Shown in pieces: positions 40,136 to 49,567 of a stretch of 64,000 nt of DNA. Each line of letters opens with the position of its first letter. Within the stretch, counting starts at the first letter, position 1. Under the pieces are notes generated by a model. That model did not search any database. It worked only from the letters and a program-made list of their open reading frames with translations, and was not told where the DNA came from. This DNA comes from Mesorhizobium loti (GTDB lineage: Bacteria; Pseudomonadota; Alphaproteobacteria; Rhizobiales; Rhizobiaceae): positions 2,333,501 through 2,397,500 of the forward strand of contig NZ_CP033334.1 in the NCBI RefSeq assembly GCF_013170705.1, given 5' to 3'. The translations under genes were made by a program, and so were the position numbers.

Positions 40136-40348
40136 TCAAGCAGCGCGGAGGTTGACCGCCTTCGGGCCCTTGCCCATGCGATCCGGCTCGACATCGAAGG
40201 TGACCTTCTGGCCGTCGACGAGCGTGCGCAGGCCCGATGCCTCGATCGCGGAAATATGGACGAACACGTCCTTGGCGCCGCCGTCTGGCGTGATGAAACC
40301 GAAGCCTTTGGTCGCGTTGAAGAATTTAACGGTGCCGGTCTGGGCCAT
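40136..40348 (-). CDS. cold-shock protein, CspA family (copy 2)
   Basis: A 70-residue cold-shock domain closely similar to copy 1 ([35 protein letters not shown]). RNA-binding motifs are intact. A GAAGGAG site precedes the ATG. It is likely an independent unit with its own terminator. Confidence 0.95.
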   Translation of the reverse strand: MAQTGTVKFFNATKGFGFITPDGGAKDVFVHISAIEASGLRTLVDGQKVTFDVEPDRMGKGPKAVNLRAA

Positions 40349-40850
40349 TGGGGAAACTCCTTCACCCGTTCAGTCTTTGGTGGTCCTGCCCGCCACCTGG
40401 CGTCGAGGGCAGTTCCCGGTGGTTGCTTCGGCAGTCATGCATTGGCGCATGGTCAAACCCCCCGCCGAAAACGGGGCCGTCAGAGATTCACAGTATCGGG
40501 GAAAGGTCGTCCAAAACGTTCCGCTCTCCGGGTCGCAAATGCCCGAACACGGAATTTATCGCACGGAAACGTGAAGGTTGCAAGATAGCGCCGCGGGCCG
40601 CCACATTGGGCGCATCCCGACGCAAGAATCGACCGATCTGGGCGTCGACCGGCCGCAAATAGGCCTGCTTGCCCGGCCGGTCATCGGCCCACGGACAAGG
40701 TCACTCATGGGCCAGCGTTGCCAGCGGCGCGGTCGAATGCCCGCCATGGCCCAACCGCCATTTGCCGTGTGGACAGCCGCGAACGGGGTTGCATTTGAAG
40801 GGCGAATGGCGAGGATCGAAATCGGGGATGGGATCGAGGGAGAGATCAGC
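40349..40850. other. intergenic region upstream of cold-shock copy 2 and the Kazal gene
   Basis: About 500 bases between divergent genes. It should contain both promoters and the long 5' leader typical of cold-shock genes. I see no supported gene or strong hairpin. Confidence 0.4.
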
Positions 40851-41261
40851 ATGAAATTCCTGGCGTCGGTTTTTTCGAGGCAAGGGTTTGCCATCCTGTT
40901 CCTGTCGGCGCTGCTGGCCGCCTGTACCGTCGTCGTCGATGACGGGCCGGGACCTCGTCCACGTCCGCCGCGTCCAGAACCGCAATTCTGCACCAGGCAA
41001 TACGAGCCGGTCTGTGCCCGGCGCGGCGGCGATCGCCAGACCTTCGCCAATGCCTGCCTTGCCGACCGCGCCGGTTACCGCATCGTGCGCGACGGTCCTT
41101 GCCGCGACGGCGGTGGCGGTGGTGGCGGTGAAGAGCAGACGTTCTGCACCCGCGAATATGCTCCGGTCTGCGCCCGCCGCCACGGCGAGACGCGCAGCTT
41201 CCCCAATGCCTGCGAAGCCCGCGCCGCGGACTACCGCATTGTCGGCGATGGGCCATGCTGA
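40851..41261 (+). CDS. lipoprotein with two Kazal-like repeats
   Basis: A 136-residue protein. MKFLASVFSRQGFAILFLSALLAAC ends in a lipobox (LAAC), predicting a lipid-anchored protein. After a Pro/Arg-rich linker come two similar cysteine modules: FCTRQYEPVCARRGGDRQTFANAC...GPC and FCTREYAPVCARRHGETRSFPNAC...GPC, separated by a glycine run. The cysteine spacing and PVC...F.NAC pattern are those of Kazal-type protease-inhibitor domains. It could block extracellular or host proteases; untested. Confidence 0.85.
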   Translation: MKFLASVFSRQGFAILFLSALLAACTVVVDDGPGPRPRPPRPEPQFCTRQYEPVCARRGGDRQTFANACLADRAGYRIVRDGPCRDGGGGGGGEEQTFCTREYAPVCARRHGETRSFPNACEARAADYRIVGDGPC

Positions 41262-41277
41262 GGAGGCGGGAACTCCG

Positions 41278-41886
41278 TTACTTGTCCACGCCGATATAGG
41301 CTTTGCCCTTCAACAGGGCAGCCAGATGTGCCGCATTTGATGCAGCCATCTCGATCATTCCGGTGACCTTTTCGGGGGTCGCCGGCAGGTCGACATAGTT
41401 GACGTCGCCCATGGCTTCGCCCACCCAGTAGACGCCGCCATTGGCCGGTATGGTGAAGCCGACATCGTTGAGCGCCTGGAAGCATTCGGCATGGCAATGG
41501 TGTGCGCCGTCCTCATTGCCGACGATCGCCACCAGCGCCACCTTGCCGGCAGCCGGCATGCGGCCCTTGTCGTCGGCCTCCTCGAGAAAGGCATCCATGA
41601 CGCGCTTGGCGACGCTGGAAGGCTGACCCATCCAGATTGGCAGGCCAAGAATGAAGATGTCCGCAGCGATGATCTTCGCGCGCAGGTCGGGCCAGTCGTC
41701 GCCCTTGCCCATGTCGGAGAGCACACCGGCCTTGATGTCGTGATCGAGGGCGCGCACGACCTCGCCCTTCACCCCATGCGGCTTGAGCGCCGAGAGCAGA
41801 TCGGCGACGATCTTGTCGGTGGAGGATTTTTCCTTGTCGCCGGAGGCTTTCAGGGAACAGTTGATGGCAAAGGCGGTGAGGGACAT
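41278..41886 (-). CDS. flavodoxin-fold NAD(P)H-dependent reductase
   Basis: A 202-residue protein of the NADPH-dependent FMN reductase/flavodoxin family. The N-terminal AFAINCSLKASGDKEKSSTDKI matches the phosphate-binding loop for FMN, and IFILGLPIWMGQPSSVAKRVMDAF the second FMN-contact region. Substrates of such enzymes include quinones and metals. I start at MSLTAFAINCSL. It is convergent with the Kazal lipoprotein gene. Confidence 0.88.
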   Translation of the reverse strand: MSLTAFAINCSLKASGDKEKSSTDKIVADLLSALKPHGVKGEVVRALDHDIKAGVLSDMGKGDDWPDLRAKIIAADIFILGLPIWMGQPSSVAKRVMDAFLEEADDKGRMPAAGKVALVAIVGNEDGAHHCHAECFQALNDVGFTIPANGGVYWVGEAMGDVNYVDLPATPEKVTGMIEMAASNAAHLAALLKGKAYIGVDK

Positions 41887-41971
41887 TGGCGGCTCCTGCG
41901 TGTCGATATGCAGGGTGAACGTCGCGGGCCGGTCGCGGTTGCGCGGCAATGATGCAGGTGTGGCTGCCCGG

Positions 41972-42033
41972 AGCAGTTCCAGGAAAAGTGTGAACGGTTT
42001 TCCGCCCGGAATTGCGTCGAAACCAAAGCGCTA
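41972..42033. repeat. palindromic repeat, family A (partial)
   Basis: The first half of the family A element (GTTCCAGGAAAAGTGTGAACGG-type arm with CCGGAATTGCG), ending at GCGCTAG, seven bases before the stop of the next minus-strand gene. Confidence 0.7.
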
Positions 42034-42040
42034 GGCGGCC

Positions 42041-42259
42041 CTAGACCGGATACTCTCCATCGGCCGGACCGGCATAAAGCTCGCTGCCATGCTCATCCGA
42101 AATGCGCAGGCGGTCGGGGATTTGCGGCATGGCCAGGCTATGGAACAGAGCGGCCGCGCCCTGCAGGGCGGCGCGTAGCGTCGGTGCTTCCAGCGACACC
42201 CTGTCGAGCGTCGCCTCCTCGGCGTCGCGCGACCGGTAGAACTCGATGACGAAGTTCAA
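42041..42259 (-). CDS. small hypothetical protein, 72 aa
   Basis: A short protein, FVIEFYRSRDAEEATLDRVSLEA at the start and GPADGEYPV at the end. I choose the TTG at 42259 because GGAGG precedes it at five bases; a TTG nine codons upstream lacks this. No domain is recognised. The acidic, soluble composition suggests a real small cytoplasmic protein of a rhizobial family. Confidence 0.6.
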   Translation of the reverse strand: MNFVIEFYRSRDAEEATLDRVSLEAPTLRAALQGAAALFHSLAMPQIPDRLRISDEHGSELYAGPADGEYPV

Positions 42260-42349
42260 GCAAGCCTCCGTGACAGGACTTGGCAAGGGCCTCTTTTGTC
42301 AGCCGCCTGCCTCAGAGCAGGGATGGCGCGCGCGAGGCACCCCAGGCTG

Positions 42350-42487
42350 TCAGCCCTTCGATTTCGGCTTCAGGCCGCTCTCGGCCTGCTTGACCGACGA
42401 GCCGAACGGAGAGGCGGGCTTGGCCACCACCTTGTCCTTCTTGGGTTTGCGTGTTTCGCGGTTGCTGCGCTGTTGGCCCTTGGCCAT
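42350..42487 (-). CDS. very small basic protein, 45 aa
   Basis: A 45-codon frame beginning MAKGQQRSNRETRKPKKDK and ending LKPKSKG, highly lysine-rich and disordered. ATG is preceded by GGAGCAGAC, an acceptable ribosome-binding site. I recall similar short KGQxRxNRExRKPKK proteins in many alphaproteobacteria, which supports it as a genuine conserved gene (from memory). The composition suggests nucleic-acid binding. Confidence 0.7.
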   Translation of the reverse strand: MAKGQQRSNRETRKPKKDKVVAKPASPFGSSVKQAESGLKPKSKG

Positions 42488-42529
42488 ATTGTCTGCTCCT
42501 CGTGCGGGTTGTCTGACGTTGCTGAGGTC

Positions 42530-42796
42530 TCAGGCCGCCGGATTGTTGCCAACCACCGGATTGCCGGCCGGTTCGAGATTGTCTTCGGTGGTGACCCGTT
42601 CGTGGGTCTCCTGGTCACTGCGGATGCGGTATTGCGGCGAGCCGTCCTTGACCGGCAGCCTGCTCTTGATCTCGAACAGTTCGGCCGTCTTGAGGAGGAG
42701 GCCGCCACGGCTTTTCATGCGCACGGTCTGGCCGATGGCGAAGAGATGCGAGGGGGTGTCTGTGCGCGGACGCGCATTCTGCTGGAATCGGATCAT
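42530..42796 (-). CDS. small hypothetical protein, 88 aa
   Basis: An 88-residue protein with the core HLFAIGQTVRMKSRGGLLLKTAELFEIKSRLPVKDGSPQYRIRSDQETHERV. The layout (short beta strands, 'FAIGQTVRMK', 'YRIRSDQETHERV') resembles small rhizobial proteins with an SH3-like fold. The start overlaps the stop of the preceding gene by ATGA, so they form a pair. Function unknown. Confidence 0.75.
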   Translation of the reverse strand: MIRFQQNARPRTDTPSHLFAIGQTVRMKSRGGLLLKTAELFEIKSRLPVKDGSPQYRIRSDQETHERVTTEDNLEPAGNPVVGNNPAA

Positions 42797-43062
42797 GCTG
42801 CATTCTCCCGGTCGCGCTTCAGCGCGTTTTCGAGTTCGAGGTGGTCGATGGCGACAAGCTGGCTGGTGGCCGGGTTTTTCACCGCCCTTGCAGGCAGGTG
42901 AATAAAGGTGGCGACGCGGCGCCAGGCAATGCGTGACACGCCCTCGATCAGTTCTTCGTCCTGATCGATGTCGTAGTCGCCAGCCGGCAACGGTCCTTCC
43001 AGCCCGCCGAGCATGAAGGGAGCCGCGAAATGCGCGATGGAATGGGTTGTTCGGTCCGACAT
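42793..43062 (-). CDS. small hypothetical protein, 89 aa
   Basis: Contains HFAAPFMLGGLEGPLPAGDYDIDQDEELIEGVSRIAWRRVATFIHLPA, a pattern I associate with a small uncharacterised rhizobial family. Tail LELENALKRDRENAA is helical. Translationally coupled by a 4-base overlap to the downstream 88-aa gene. No signal peptide. Function unknown. Confidence 0.78.
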   Translation of the reverse strand: MSDRTTHSIAHFAAPFMLGGLEGPLPAGDYDIDQDEELIEGVSRIAWRRVATFIHLPARAVKNPATSQLVAIDHLELENALKRDRENAA

Positions 43063-43113
43063 TGTCCTGGCCTTGATGTGCCCACGCGTTGGGCGTCACG
43101 TAAAACCCAATGC

Positions 43114-43140
43114 AAAAAAAGCGGGGACAAGCCCCGCTTT
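43114..43140 (-). terminator. rho-independent terminator of cold-shock copy 3
   Basis: Stem AAAGCGGGG/CCCCGCTTT with a seven-T run on the minus strand, 85 bases after the stop of cold-shock copy 3. Confidence 0.88.
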
Positions 43141-43224
43141 CCTATCTCCGGCTATCGCTGGAAATAAGCCTCTTTCGAGAGCTGCCAGTACATCCGTGGT
43201 CAGCGTTCATCGAATTCGGCCTGA

Positions 43225-43431
43225 TCAGATCAGTTGCAGATTGGCGGCCGAATCGCGGCCCTTGCCGTCACGCTCCAGTTCGAACTGAAGCTTCTGGCCT
43301 TCCGCAAGCCCCGGGAAACCGGCGCGCTCCAGCGCGCTGACATGGACGAAAACGTCCTTGCCGCCATCGGCCGGCTGAATGAAGCCGAAGCCCTTCTGGC
43401 CATTATAGAACTTCACGGTTCCGGTGTTCAT
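43225..43431 (-). CDS. cold-shock protein, CspA family (copy 3)
   Basis: A 68-residue cold-shock domain that is the most diverged of the three (MNTGTVKFYNGQKGFGFIQP, DVFVHVSALERAGF). RNA-binding motifs are intact. It forms its own unit with a strong terminator. Confidence 0.95.
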   Translation of the reverse strand: MNTGTVKFYNGQKGFGFIQPADGGKDVFVHVSALERAGFPGLAEGQKLQFELERDGKGRDSAANLQLI

Positions 43432-43758
43432 ATGTGTCTTTCGCGTATCGAGAGATCGTCGCGCGGCGAAGGTGCGGCGCGTCCGGTAGCAACGATTTGG
43501 AATGAGATTTGGCGGGTCGAGAACCTCTGACGCCGCGAGATGCCAATTCTGGCCAAAACGATGTCCTTTATGTAGATCGATCGGGCGACCACTTCAAGGT
43601 GATTCAGCAAATAAACTCGCCGCAGCCGAAAAATAGATCGCTATAGACGTTCAGATATTTCTGCTATGGTTTGGCATATTTCTAAAAATTCTTGAGAGCG
43701 CGCTGGGGTATTTTCCCAGTGCTCATATTTTTATTTACTCCGGAATAAGGATAGAACC
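43432..43758. other. A/T-rich intergenic region
   Basis: Divergent region between cold-shock copy 3 and a small plus-strand gene. It is markedly A/T-rich from about 43600 on. A GCGCTGGG/CCCAGTGC hairpin at 43700-43722 is followed by a T-rich stretch and looks like a terminator or attenuator just before the next gene. No supported coding frame. Confidence 0.45.
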
Positions 43759-43983
43759 ATGGTTTCCACAAGAAGCTCAAGGGCGAAGACCGTCGCGGTC
43801 AATCCCGTCATCAAGCCAATCGCCATACATGCCATTGCCGTTGGCCCCAATGGCCAGCCGATGATCGTCAAGTCGGCACGGCTGACCATCAGAAGCGATG
43901 AGGCGGCAAGGCGAACGATCGCCGATACCGATGGCACCGCAAGGCGGGCCAGACAGGTCGCCGAGACCAACCGGCTGATCTGA
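43759..43983 (+). CDS. small hypothetical protein, 74 aa
   Basis: A basic 74-residue protein (MVSTRSSRAKTVAVNPVIKP; middle AIAVGPNGQPMIVKSARLTI). ATG has an AAGGA site. No domain is recognised. Its upstream region is unusually A/T-rich for this genome, which may reflect transfer or strong regulation. Location just before the TPR-sulfotransferase gene. Confidence 0.55.
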   Translation: MVSTRSSRAKTVAVNPVIKPIAIHAIAVGPNGQPMIVKSARLTIRSDEAARRTIADTDGTARRARQVAETNRLI

Positions 43984-44026
43984 TCGCGTTCAAGGCGATG
44001 GAAAGGCCGCGGAACCACACGGAGAC

Positions 44027-45805
44027 TTGAACCCGCCGCGCCAATGGCCTAGATCGCGGGAGGCGGACAAACACGGCAGGTTTCCCATTAACAGAGATCA
44101 GAGACGAGCGGCGGGTGCGGGAGCCAGGTCTGGCGCGGGCGGACAGCCGCCGCTGGGCCTCGACCAGTATGTGCAGCAGGCGCTGCAACTGCACCAGGCA
44201 GGGCGCCGGCAAGAGGCTGAGTCAATCTACCGGCAGGTGCTGGCGCGTCAGCCCAGACACGCGGCCGCGGCACATTTCCTGGGGCTGCTGCTGCATCAGA
44301 CCGGACGCAGTGAAGAAGGGCTGGATCTCCTCGAGCAGTCCGTGAGCCTGCAGCCCACGAATCCCGATTTCCTCAACAATTTCGGCACGGTGATGCGCGA
44401 CCTCGGCCGCGTTGCCGCGGCCATCGATTTCTTCCGTGGAGCGGTCGATCTGCGGCCGGACCAGCTCGCGGCGCGCGACAATCTCGGCTCGTCGCTGAAC
44501 CAGCTCGGCCAGTTCGAGGAGGCCGAAGAGATTTATCGCGGCACGGTCGCGCGCAATCCATTTCATGTGCGCGCCCGCATCGGGCTTGCCGAAACCCTGC
44601 AGGAAGCCGGGCGGCTGAATGAGGCGCTGGCGACTTTTCGCGAGTCGCTGACCATCCGCCCCAAGGATGCCGACCTGCTGCACGGGCTCGGCGTCGGGCT
44701 TATGGAAAAGGGCAAGCTTGACGAGGCGGCCGATCTGTTCCGGCAGGCGCTGGCGATCAATCCCGGCATGGCCACGGCCTGGCTGATGCTGACGCAGGTC
44801 AAGCGCCAGAAGGAGCGCGATGCCGAATTGGCCGGCATGGAAGCCCAGCACGCCAAGGCGCCGCAGGACAGCCTGGCACGCATGCAGCTGTCCTTCGGCC
44901 TCGGCAAGGCCAATGACGATTTGAAGGACTACAACAGGGCCTTCGATTATTTCGCCGAAGGCAATGCCATTCGCCGCAAGGGCATCAACTACGATCCCGT
45001 CAGGACGCGTGCGGATTTCGAGGCGATGAAGACGGTATTCGATGCCGGGTTCTTCCAAAGGCACAGACCGAGCCCAATCACCGATGACGCGCCGATCTTC
45101 GTCGTCGGCATGCCGCGTTCGGGCACGACGCTGGTCGAGCAGATCATCGCCAGCCATCCGAAGGTCTATGGCGCGGGCGAGCTCAGCATCTTGAAGAAGG
45201 CGGTCGGCAAGCAGTTTCCGTCGACCATGCCGGGTGGCTTCCCCTGGGGTGTATCGGACGTGGACGATTCGGATTTTGCCGAGGCAGGCCAAGCCTATCT
45301 CGACATGCTGCATGCCCGCTATCCGCATATCAGCCACGTCACCGACAAGATGCCGGGCAACTTCCTGCTAATCGGCTTCATCCACATGATGATGCCGAAG
45401 GCCAGGATCATCCACGTCGCCCGCGATGCGGCGGCAACCTGCCTGTCGATCTACAAGGTGCATTTCCGGGGCGACAGCCACCGCTACGGCTACGACCTGG
45501 GCGAACTCGCAGATTTCCACAATCTCTACACCGATATCATGGCGCATTGGCATAGCGTTCTGCCCGGCGTCGTGCATGATGTGCGCTACGAGGATTTCGT
45601 CGCCGATCAGGAAGGGCAGAGCCGGGCCCTCATCGACTATCTCGGCCTGCCATGGGACGATGCCGTGCTGTCCTTCCACGATACCGACCGGCCGGTGCGC
45701 ACGGCTTCCGCCGCGCAGGTGCGCCAGCCGATGTATCAAGGCTCGGTCGATCTGTGGAAGCGCTATGGCGATCGGCTGAAGCCGCTGCTCGACAAGCTAG
45801 GCTGA
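44027..45805 (+). CDS. TPR-repeat sulfotransferase-like protein
   Basis: A 592-residue protein. The N-terminal half has about six tetratricopeptide repeats (for example YVQQALQLHQAGRRQEAESIYRQVL and AADLFRQALAINPG). The C-terminal half is a sulfotransferase domain with the PAPS-binding loop IFVVGMPRSGTTLVEQIIASHP and the later RIIHVARDAAATCLSIY. Such fusions are found in polysaccharide or protein sulfation, and rhizobia sulfate nodulation factors and LPS. The acceptor is unknown. The start is TTG with a GGAG site; alternative starts downstream are possible. Confidence 0.85.
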   Translation: MNPPRQWPRSREADKHGRFPINRDQRRAAGAGARSGAGGQPPLGLDQYVQQALQLHQAGRRQEAESIYRQVLARQPRHAAAAHFLGLLLHQTGRSEEGLDLLEQSVSLQPTNPDFLNNFGTVMRDLGRVAAAIDFFRGAVDLRPDQLAARDNLGSSLNQLGQFEEAEEIYRGTVARNPFHVRARIGLAETLQEAGRLNEALATFRESLTIRPKDADLLHGLGVGLMEKGKLDEAADLFRQALAINPGMATAWLMLTQVKRQKERDAELAGMEAQHAKAPQDSLARMQLSFGLGKANDDLKDYNRAFDYFAEGNAIRRKGINYDPVRTRADFEAMKTVFDAGFFQRHRPSPITDDAPIFVVGMPRSGTTLVEQIIASHPKVYGAGELSILKKAVGKQFPSTMPGGFPWGVSDVDDSDFAEAGQAYLDMLHARYPHISHVTDKMPGNFLLIGFIHMMMPKARIIHVARDAAATCLSIYKVHFRGDSHRYGYDLGELADFHNLYTDIMAHWHSVLPGVVHDVRYEDFVADQEGQSRALIDYLGLPWDDAVLSFHDTDRPVRTASAAQVRQPMYQGSVDLWKRYGDRLKPLLDKLG

Positions 45806-45837
45806 TATTGAGGTGAGGCCGGCCTGACCTCAATCCA
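45804..45837. repeat. short palindrome, family E (miniature)
   Basis: Perfect arms TTGAGGT/ACCTCAA and AGGCC/GGCCT. It begins at the last bases of the sulfotransferase stop codon. It looks like a deletion derivative of the longer element at 62250-62376. Confidence 0.7.
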
Positions 45838-45860
45838 AACCTACCTTGGGGCCGAGCAAT

Positions 45861-46214
45861 TCAAAGCTCTATGAACGGCTTGAAGCCGCCGAAGATCATG
45901 CGCTTCATATCGAAGGGCATGGGGCCCAGATCGGGTGTCAAACGCGGGTCGGCCATCACCTTGGCCATCACCGCATCGCGGCTTTGCCTGGATTCATAGA
46001 CCGCCCAGGCGAAGACGACGATCTCGTCGTCCGTTGCCTGGACGGCACGCGGAAACGAGGTCACCTCGCCATAGGGCACGTCGTCGCCGATGCATTCGAC
46101 ATAGGCCAGCGCGCCGTGTTCCATCCATATGGGGCCCGCGAGGTTGGCGAGCTTCTTGTAGTCGTCGAGTTTGGCTTTTGGCACGGCCAGCACGAAACCA
46201 TCGACATAGGACAT
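45861..46214 (-). CDS. DUF1428 family protein
   Basis: A 117-residue protein beginning MSYVDGFVLAVPKAKLDDYKK and containing DEIVVFAWAVYESRQSRDAVMAKVMADPR, the pattern of DUF1428 (dimeric ferredoxin-like fold). No activity is established. It is convergent with the sulfotransferase gene. Confidence 0.9.
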   Translation of the reverse strand: MSYVDGFVLAVPKAKLDDYKKLANLAGPIWMEHGALAYVECIGDDVPYGEVTSFPRAVQATDDEIVVFAWAVYESRQSRDAVMAKVMADPRLTPDLGPMPFDMKRMIFGGFKPFIEL

Positions 46215-46316
46215 GATAAACTCCTCTGTTGAAAAATGAGCGCCGGGTCGGCGGGGGTACGACCCGGCGCGGTGAGCGCGTCAACCCTGGCGGGCGACGC
46301 CTGCTCGCCAGGGAAC

Positions 46317-46733
46317 CTATTTCACCGGCGCGTTCATCGCCCAGGCGACGCCGAACGGATCCTTCACCTGGCCCCAGCGGTCACCCCAGAACATCACCTG
46401 CAGCGGTGTCACGATCTCGCAGCCGGCATCGACGGCGCGTTGCCACCAGGCGTCGATATCGTCGTTGTCGAGATGGAGCTGCAGCGTGTAGCCTTGCGCA
46501 TCCTTATGCGGGTGGCCGTGTTCGGGATAAGCATCGCCCAGCATCAGCGTCGAGCCGTTGATGTGGAGATGGATGTGCATGGTGCGGCCTTTTTCGTCGG
46601 CCGGATAGGCGAAGACTTCCTCGGCTCCAAAGGCCTTCTTGTAGAATTCGGCGGCCTTGATGGCGCCGTCGACCTGCAGATAGGGGGTCAGTCCGCCAAG
46701 CACTTCGGCTCGTGGTGGGGTCTGGTCGGTCAT
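46317..46733 (-). CDS. VOC-family (PhnB/glyoxalase-like) protein
   Basis: A 138-residue protein of the vicinal-oxygen-chelate superfamily. LTPYLQVDGAIKAAEFYKKAFGAEEVF and WGDRWGQVKDPFGVAWAMN are typical of PhnB-like members. Metal-ligand residues are not obvious, so catalysis is uncertain. I start at MTDQTPPRAEV. Upstream of the DUF1428 gene on the same strand. Confidence 0.88.
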   Translation of the reverse strand: MTDQTPPRAEVLGGLTPYLQVDGAIKAAEFYKKAFGAEEVFAYPADEKGRTMHIHLHINGSTLMLGDAYPEHGHPHKDAQGYTLQLHLDNDDIDAWWQRAVDAGCEIVTPLQVMFWGDRWGQVKDPFGVAWAMNAPVK

Positions 46734-46894
46734 GTCTTGCTCCTCTTTGCATTTGGCTTGGCCTTGCAAAGCCTAGGACGCACGAGGTGACGGCAATTCT
46801 ACATGGCCGCGAAAATTTTTTTAGCGGGCCGGGCCCGGGCAGGCCGGACGACTGGAGGTCTTGAGCGACAATCGCATGGACAGGCTGGCCGCGG

Positions 46895-47077
46895 TCATAT
46901 GACCTTGGCCGTGAAGGTGGTTGCACGACGGCTGTTCTGCGCGTCGAAGAGTTCCGGAAAGCCGATGTCCTTGCGCAGTTCGGCTGGCAGCGAGAGCAGG
47001 ATGCGTTCGCTGCGATGGCGGGCTCGTGCTGCCGCATATTGGGTGGCGATGCGACCGATGGATGAAAGGACGGACAT
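46895..47077 (-). CDS. DUF1127 (YjiS-like) small protein
   Basis: A 60-residue basic protein with SERILLSLPAELRKDIGFPEL, the core of DUF1127. In rhizobia and Agrobacterium, such small arginine-rich proteins affect phosphate, RNA turnover and phenotypic responses. Function of this copy unknown. Confidence 0.82.
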   Translation of the reverse strand: MSVLSSIGRIATQYAAARARHRSERILLSLPAELRKDIGFPELFDAQNSRRATTFTAKVI

Positions 47078-47171
47078 GACAAGGTTCTCCCTGGGTTGAT
47101 GCCGGCATCATCGTGTAGGCATCCCAAGGACGAGGCGGGTTCAGGCGATCCGACAGGTCGTCCAAATTATT

Positions 47172-47558
47172 TCAGCTGACCGAGGCGGCCAGCGCCGTGT
47201 CGTAATATTCCACCATCTCGATGACCTTGCCGTCGCGCAGGGTCCAGAAGTTGGCGGCGCGCATGACGAATTCCTTGCCGGTGGTTTTTCGCGTCAAATG
47301 GATTTCGACCTGCGCCGCGACCTTGTCGCCGCCGTCGATAATGTCCACCGGGACGAAGTTCCGGTATTCGAAATCACCGTCGAGCCCCATGAGGCGGGCA
47401 AGGAATTCCTGCTTGCCGTTGCCCGTGCCGATATAAGGCGCCTGCGGTTCGGCGACCCAGCGGAAGACGACGTCGTCGGAGCAGTGGGCCAGCGCGCCCA
47501 CGATGTCGCGTTTCGCATAGGCATCATAAAGGGTCTTGACGACGTCCACCCCGCGCAT
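47172..47558 (-). CDS. NTF2/SnoaL-like protein
   Basis: A 128-residue protein with the NTF2-like cone fold: VVKTLYDAYAKRDIVGALAHCSDDVVFRWV at the N-terminus and NFWTLRDGKVIEMVEYYDTALA at the C-terminus. Members are isomerases, hydrolases or ligand-binding proteins, so no substrate can be inferred. I start at MRGVDVVKT. A GGGCCGGCA/TGCCGGCCC hairpin (47625-47650) lies between it and the ABC-F stop. Confidence 0.85.
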   Translation of the reverse strand: MRGVDVVKTLYDAYAKRDIVGALAHCSDDVVFRWVAEPQAPYIGTGNGKQEFLARLMGLDGDFEYRNFVPVDIIDGGDKVAAQVEIHLTRKTTGKEFVMRAANFWTLRDGKVIEMVEYYDTALAASVS

Positions 47559-47667
47559 GACCGGTCTCCTCCCTCGGCTTGCGAAACCCCGAGGATGCGC
47601 CTTTTTCGGCTGGCGGGAAAGTGCGGGCCGGCAAGCTCGAATGCCGGCCCGGCCAAAGGCATCGCCT

Positions 47668-49194
<1,527 letters not shown>

Positions 49195-49215
49195 TGGATT
49201 CCGCTTTTTGGTTGG

Positions 49216-49260
49216 CGCATGATCCTTTCCGAAAACCATCCGGGTTTTGGGGTCATGCGC
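49216..49260. repeat. palindromic intergenic repeat, family B
   Basis: Outer arms GCGCATGA and TCATGCGC enclose TCCGAAAACC/GGTTTTGGGG. It lies between the ABC-F start and its leader. Confidence 0.75.
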
Positions 49261-49383
49261 TCTTGCCGGAGACACCTCCGGATGCACTTTGACGGTGCGC
49301 GTGCTGGCCATCAGGCTCGGCGTTGCGCACCACGAAGGGCAGACCAAAAAATCGAAGCGGGAAAAAACCCGGACCGTCCCTGG

Positions 49384-49455
49384 TCAGCCCTGCAAGCTAG
49401 CTCGCAGGGCAGAAATCGGGCCACGCTGACGATGGTGACGATGAAACGTAAACAC
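49384..49455 (-). CDS. 23-aa leader peptide of the ABC-F gene
   Basis: A 23-codon frame starting at GTG with an ideal AAGGAGGG site. The peptide begins MFTFHRHHRQRGPIS and ends in SLQG. Its 3' half encodes a strong hairpin (49387-49410) and a T run follows in the RNA. It lies 190 bases upstream of the ABC-F start. This layout resembles translated leaders that control ABC-F or drug-resistance genes through ribosome stalling; the assignment is inference. Confidence 0.6.
   Translation of the reverse strand: MFTFHRHHRQRGPISALRASLQG
49387..49410 (-). promoter_or_regulatory. attenuator-like hairpin in the ABC-F leader
   Basis: Arms GCCCTGC and GCAGGGC with inner AGCT/AGCT, a 24-base palindrome with a single G-U pair, overlapping the end of the leader peptide. 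Further on the minus strand is GGACGGTCCGGG followed by TTTTTT, which could act as the terminator of the pair. Confidence 0.55.
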
Positions 49456-49535
49456 GTGAGCCCTCCTTTCAAAACGTTCGAGTGTGTGGAGCGATTACAC
49501 CAAAGGCAGGGGTGGAGGCAAGTGGAGCGAAGTTT

Positions 49536-49558
49536 CCTTCTCCGACAACGGGAGAAGG
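49536..49558. repeat. short palindrome downstream of uvrB
   Basis: Arms CCTTCTCC/GGAGAAGG around GACAACG, nine bases after the uvrB stop on the minus strand. Same motif type as 9565-9590. May also serve as a terminator. Confidence 0.6.
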
Positions 49559-49567
49559 GGAAGAGCG

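Noticed and set aside
47625..47650. GGGCCGGCA/TGCCGGCCC hairpin as terminator of the ABC-F gene
   Set aside because: Strong stem but no T run on either strand, so I do not list it as a terminator.
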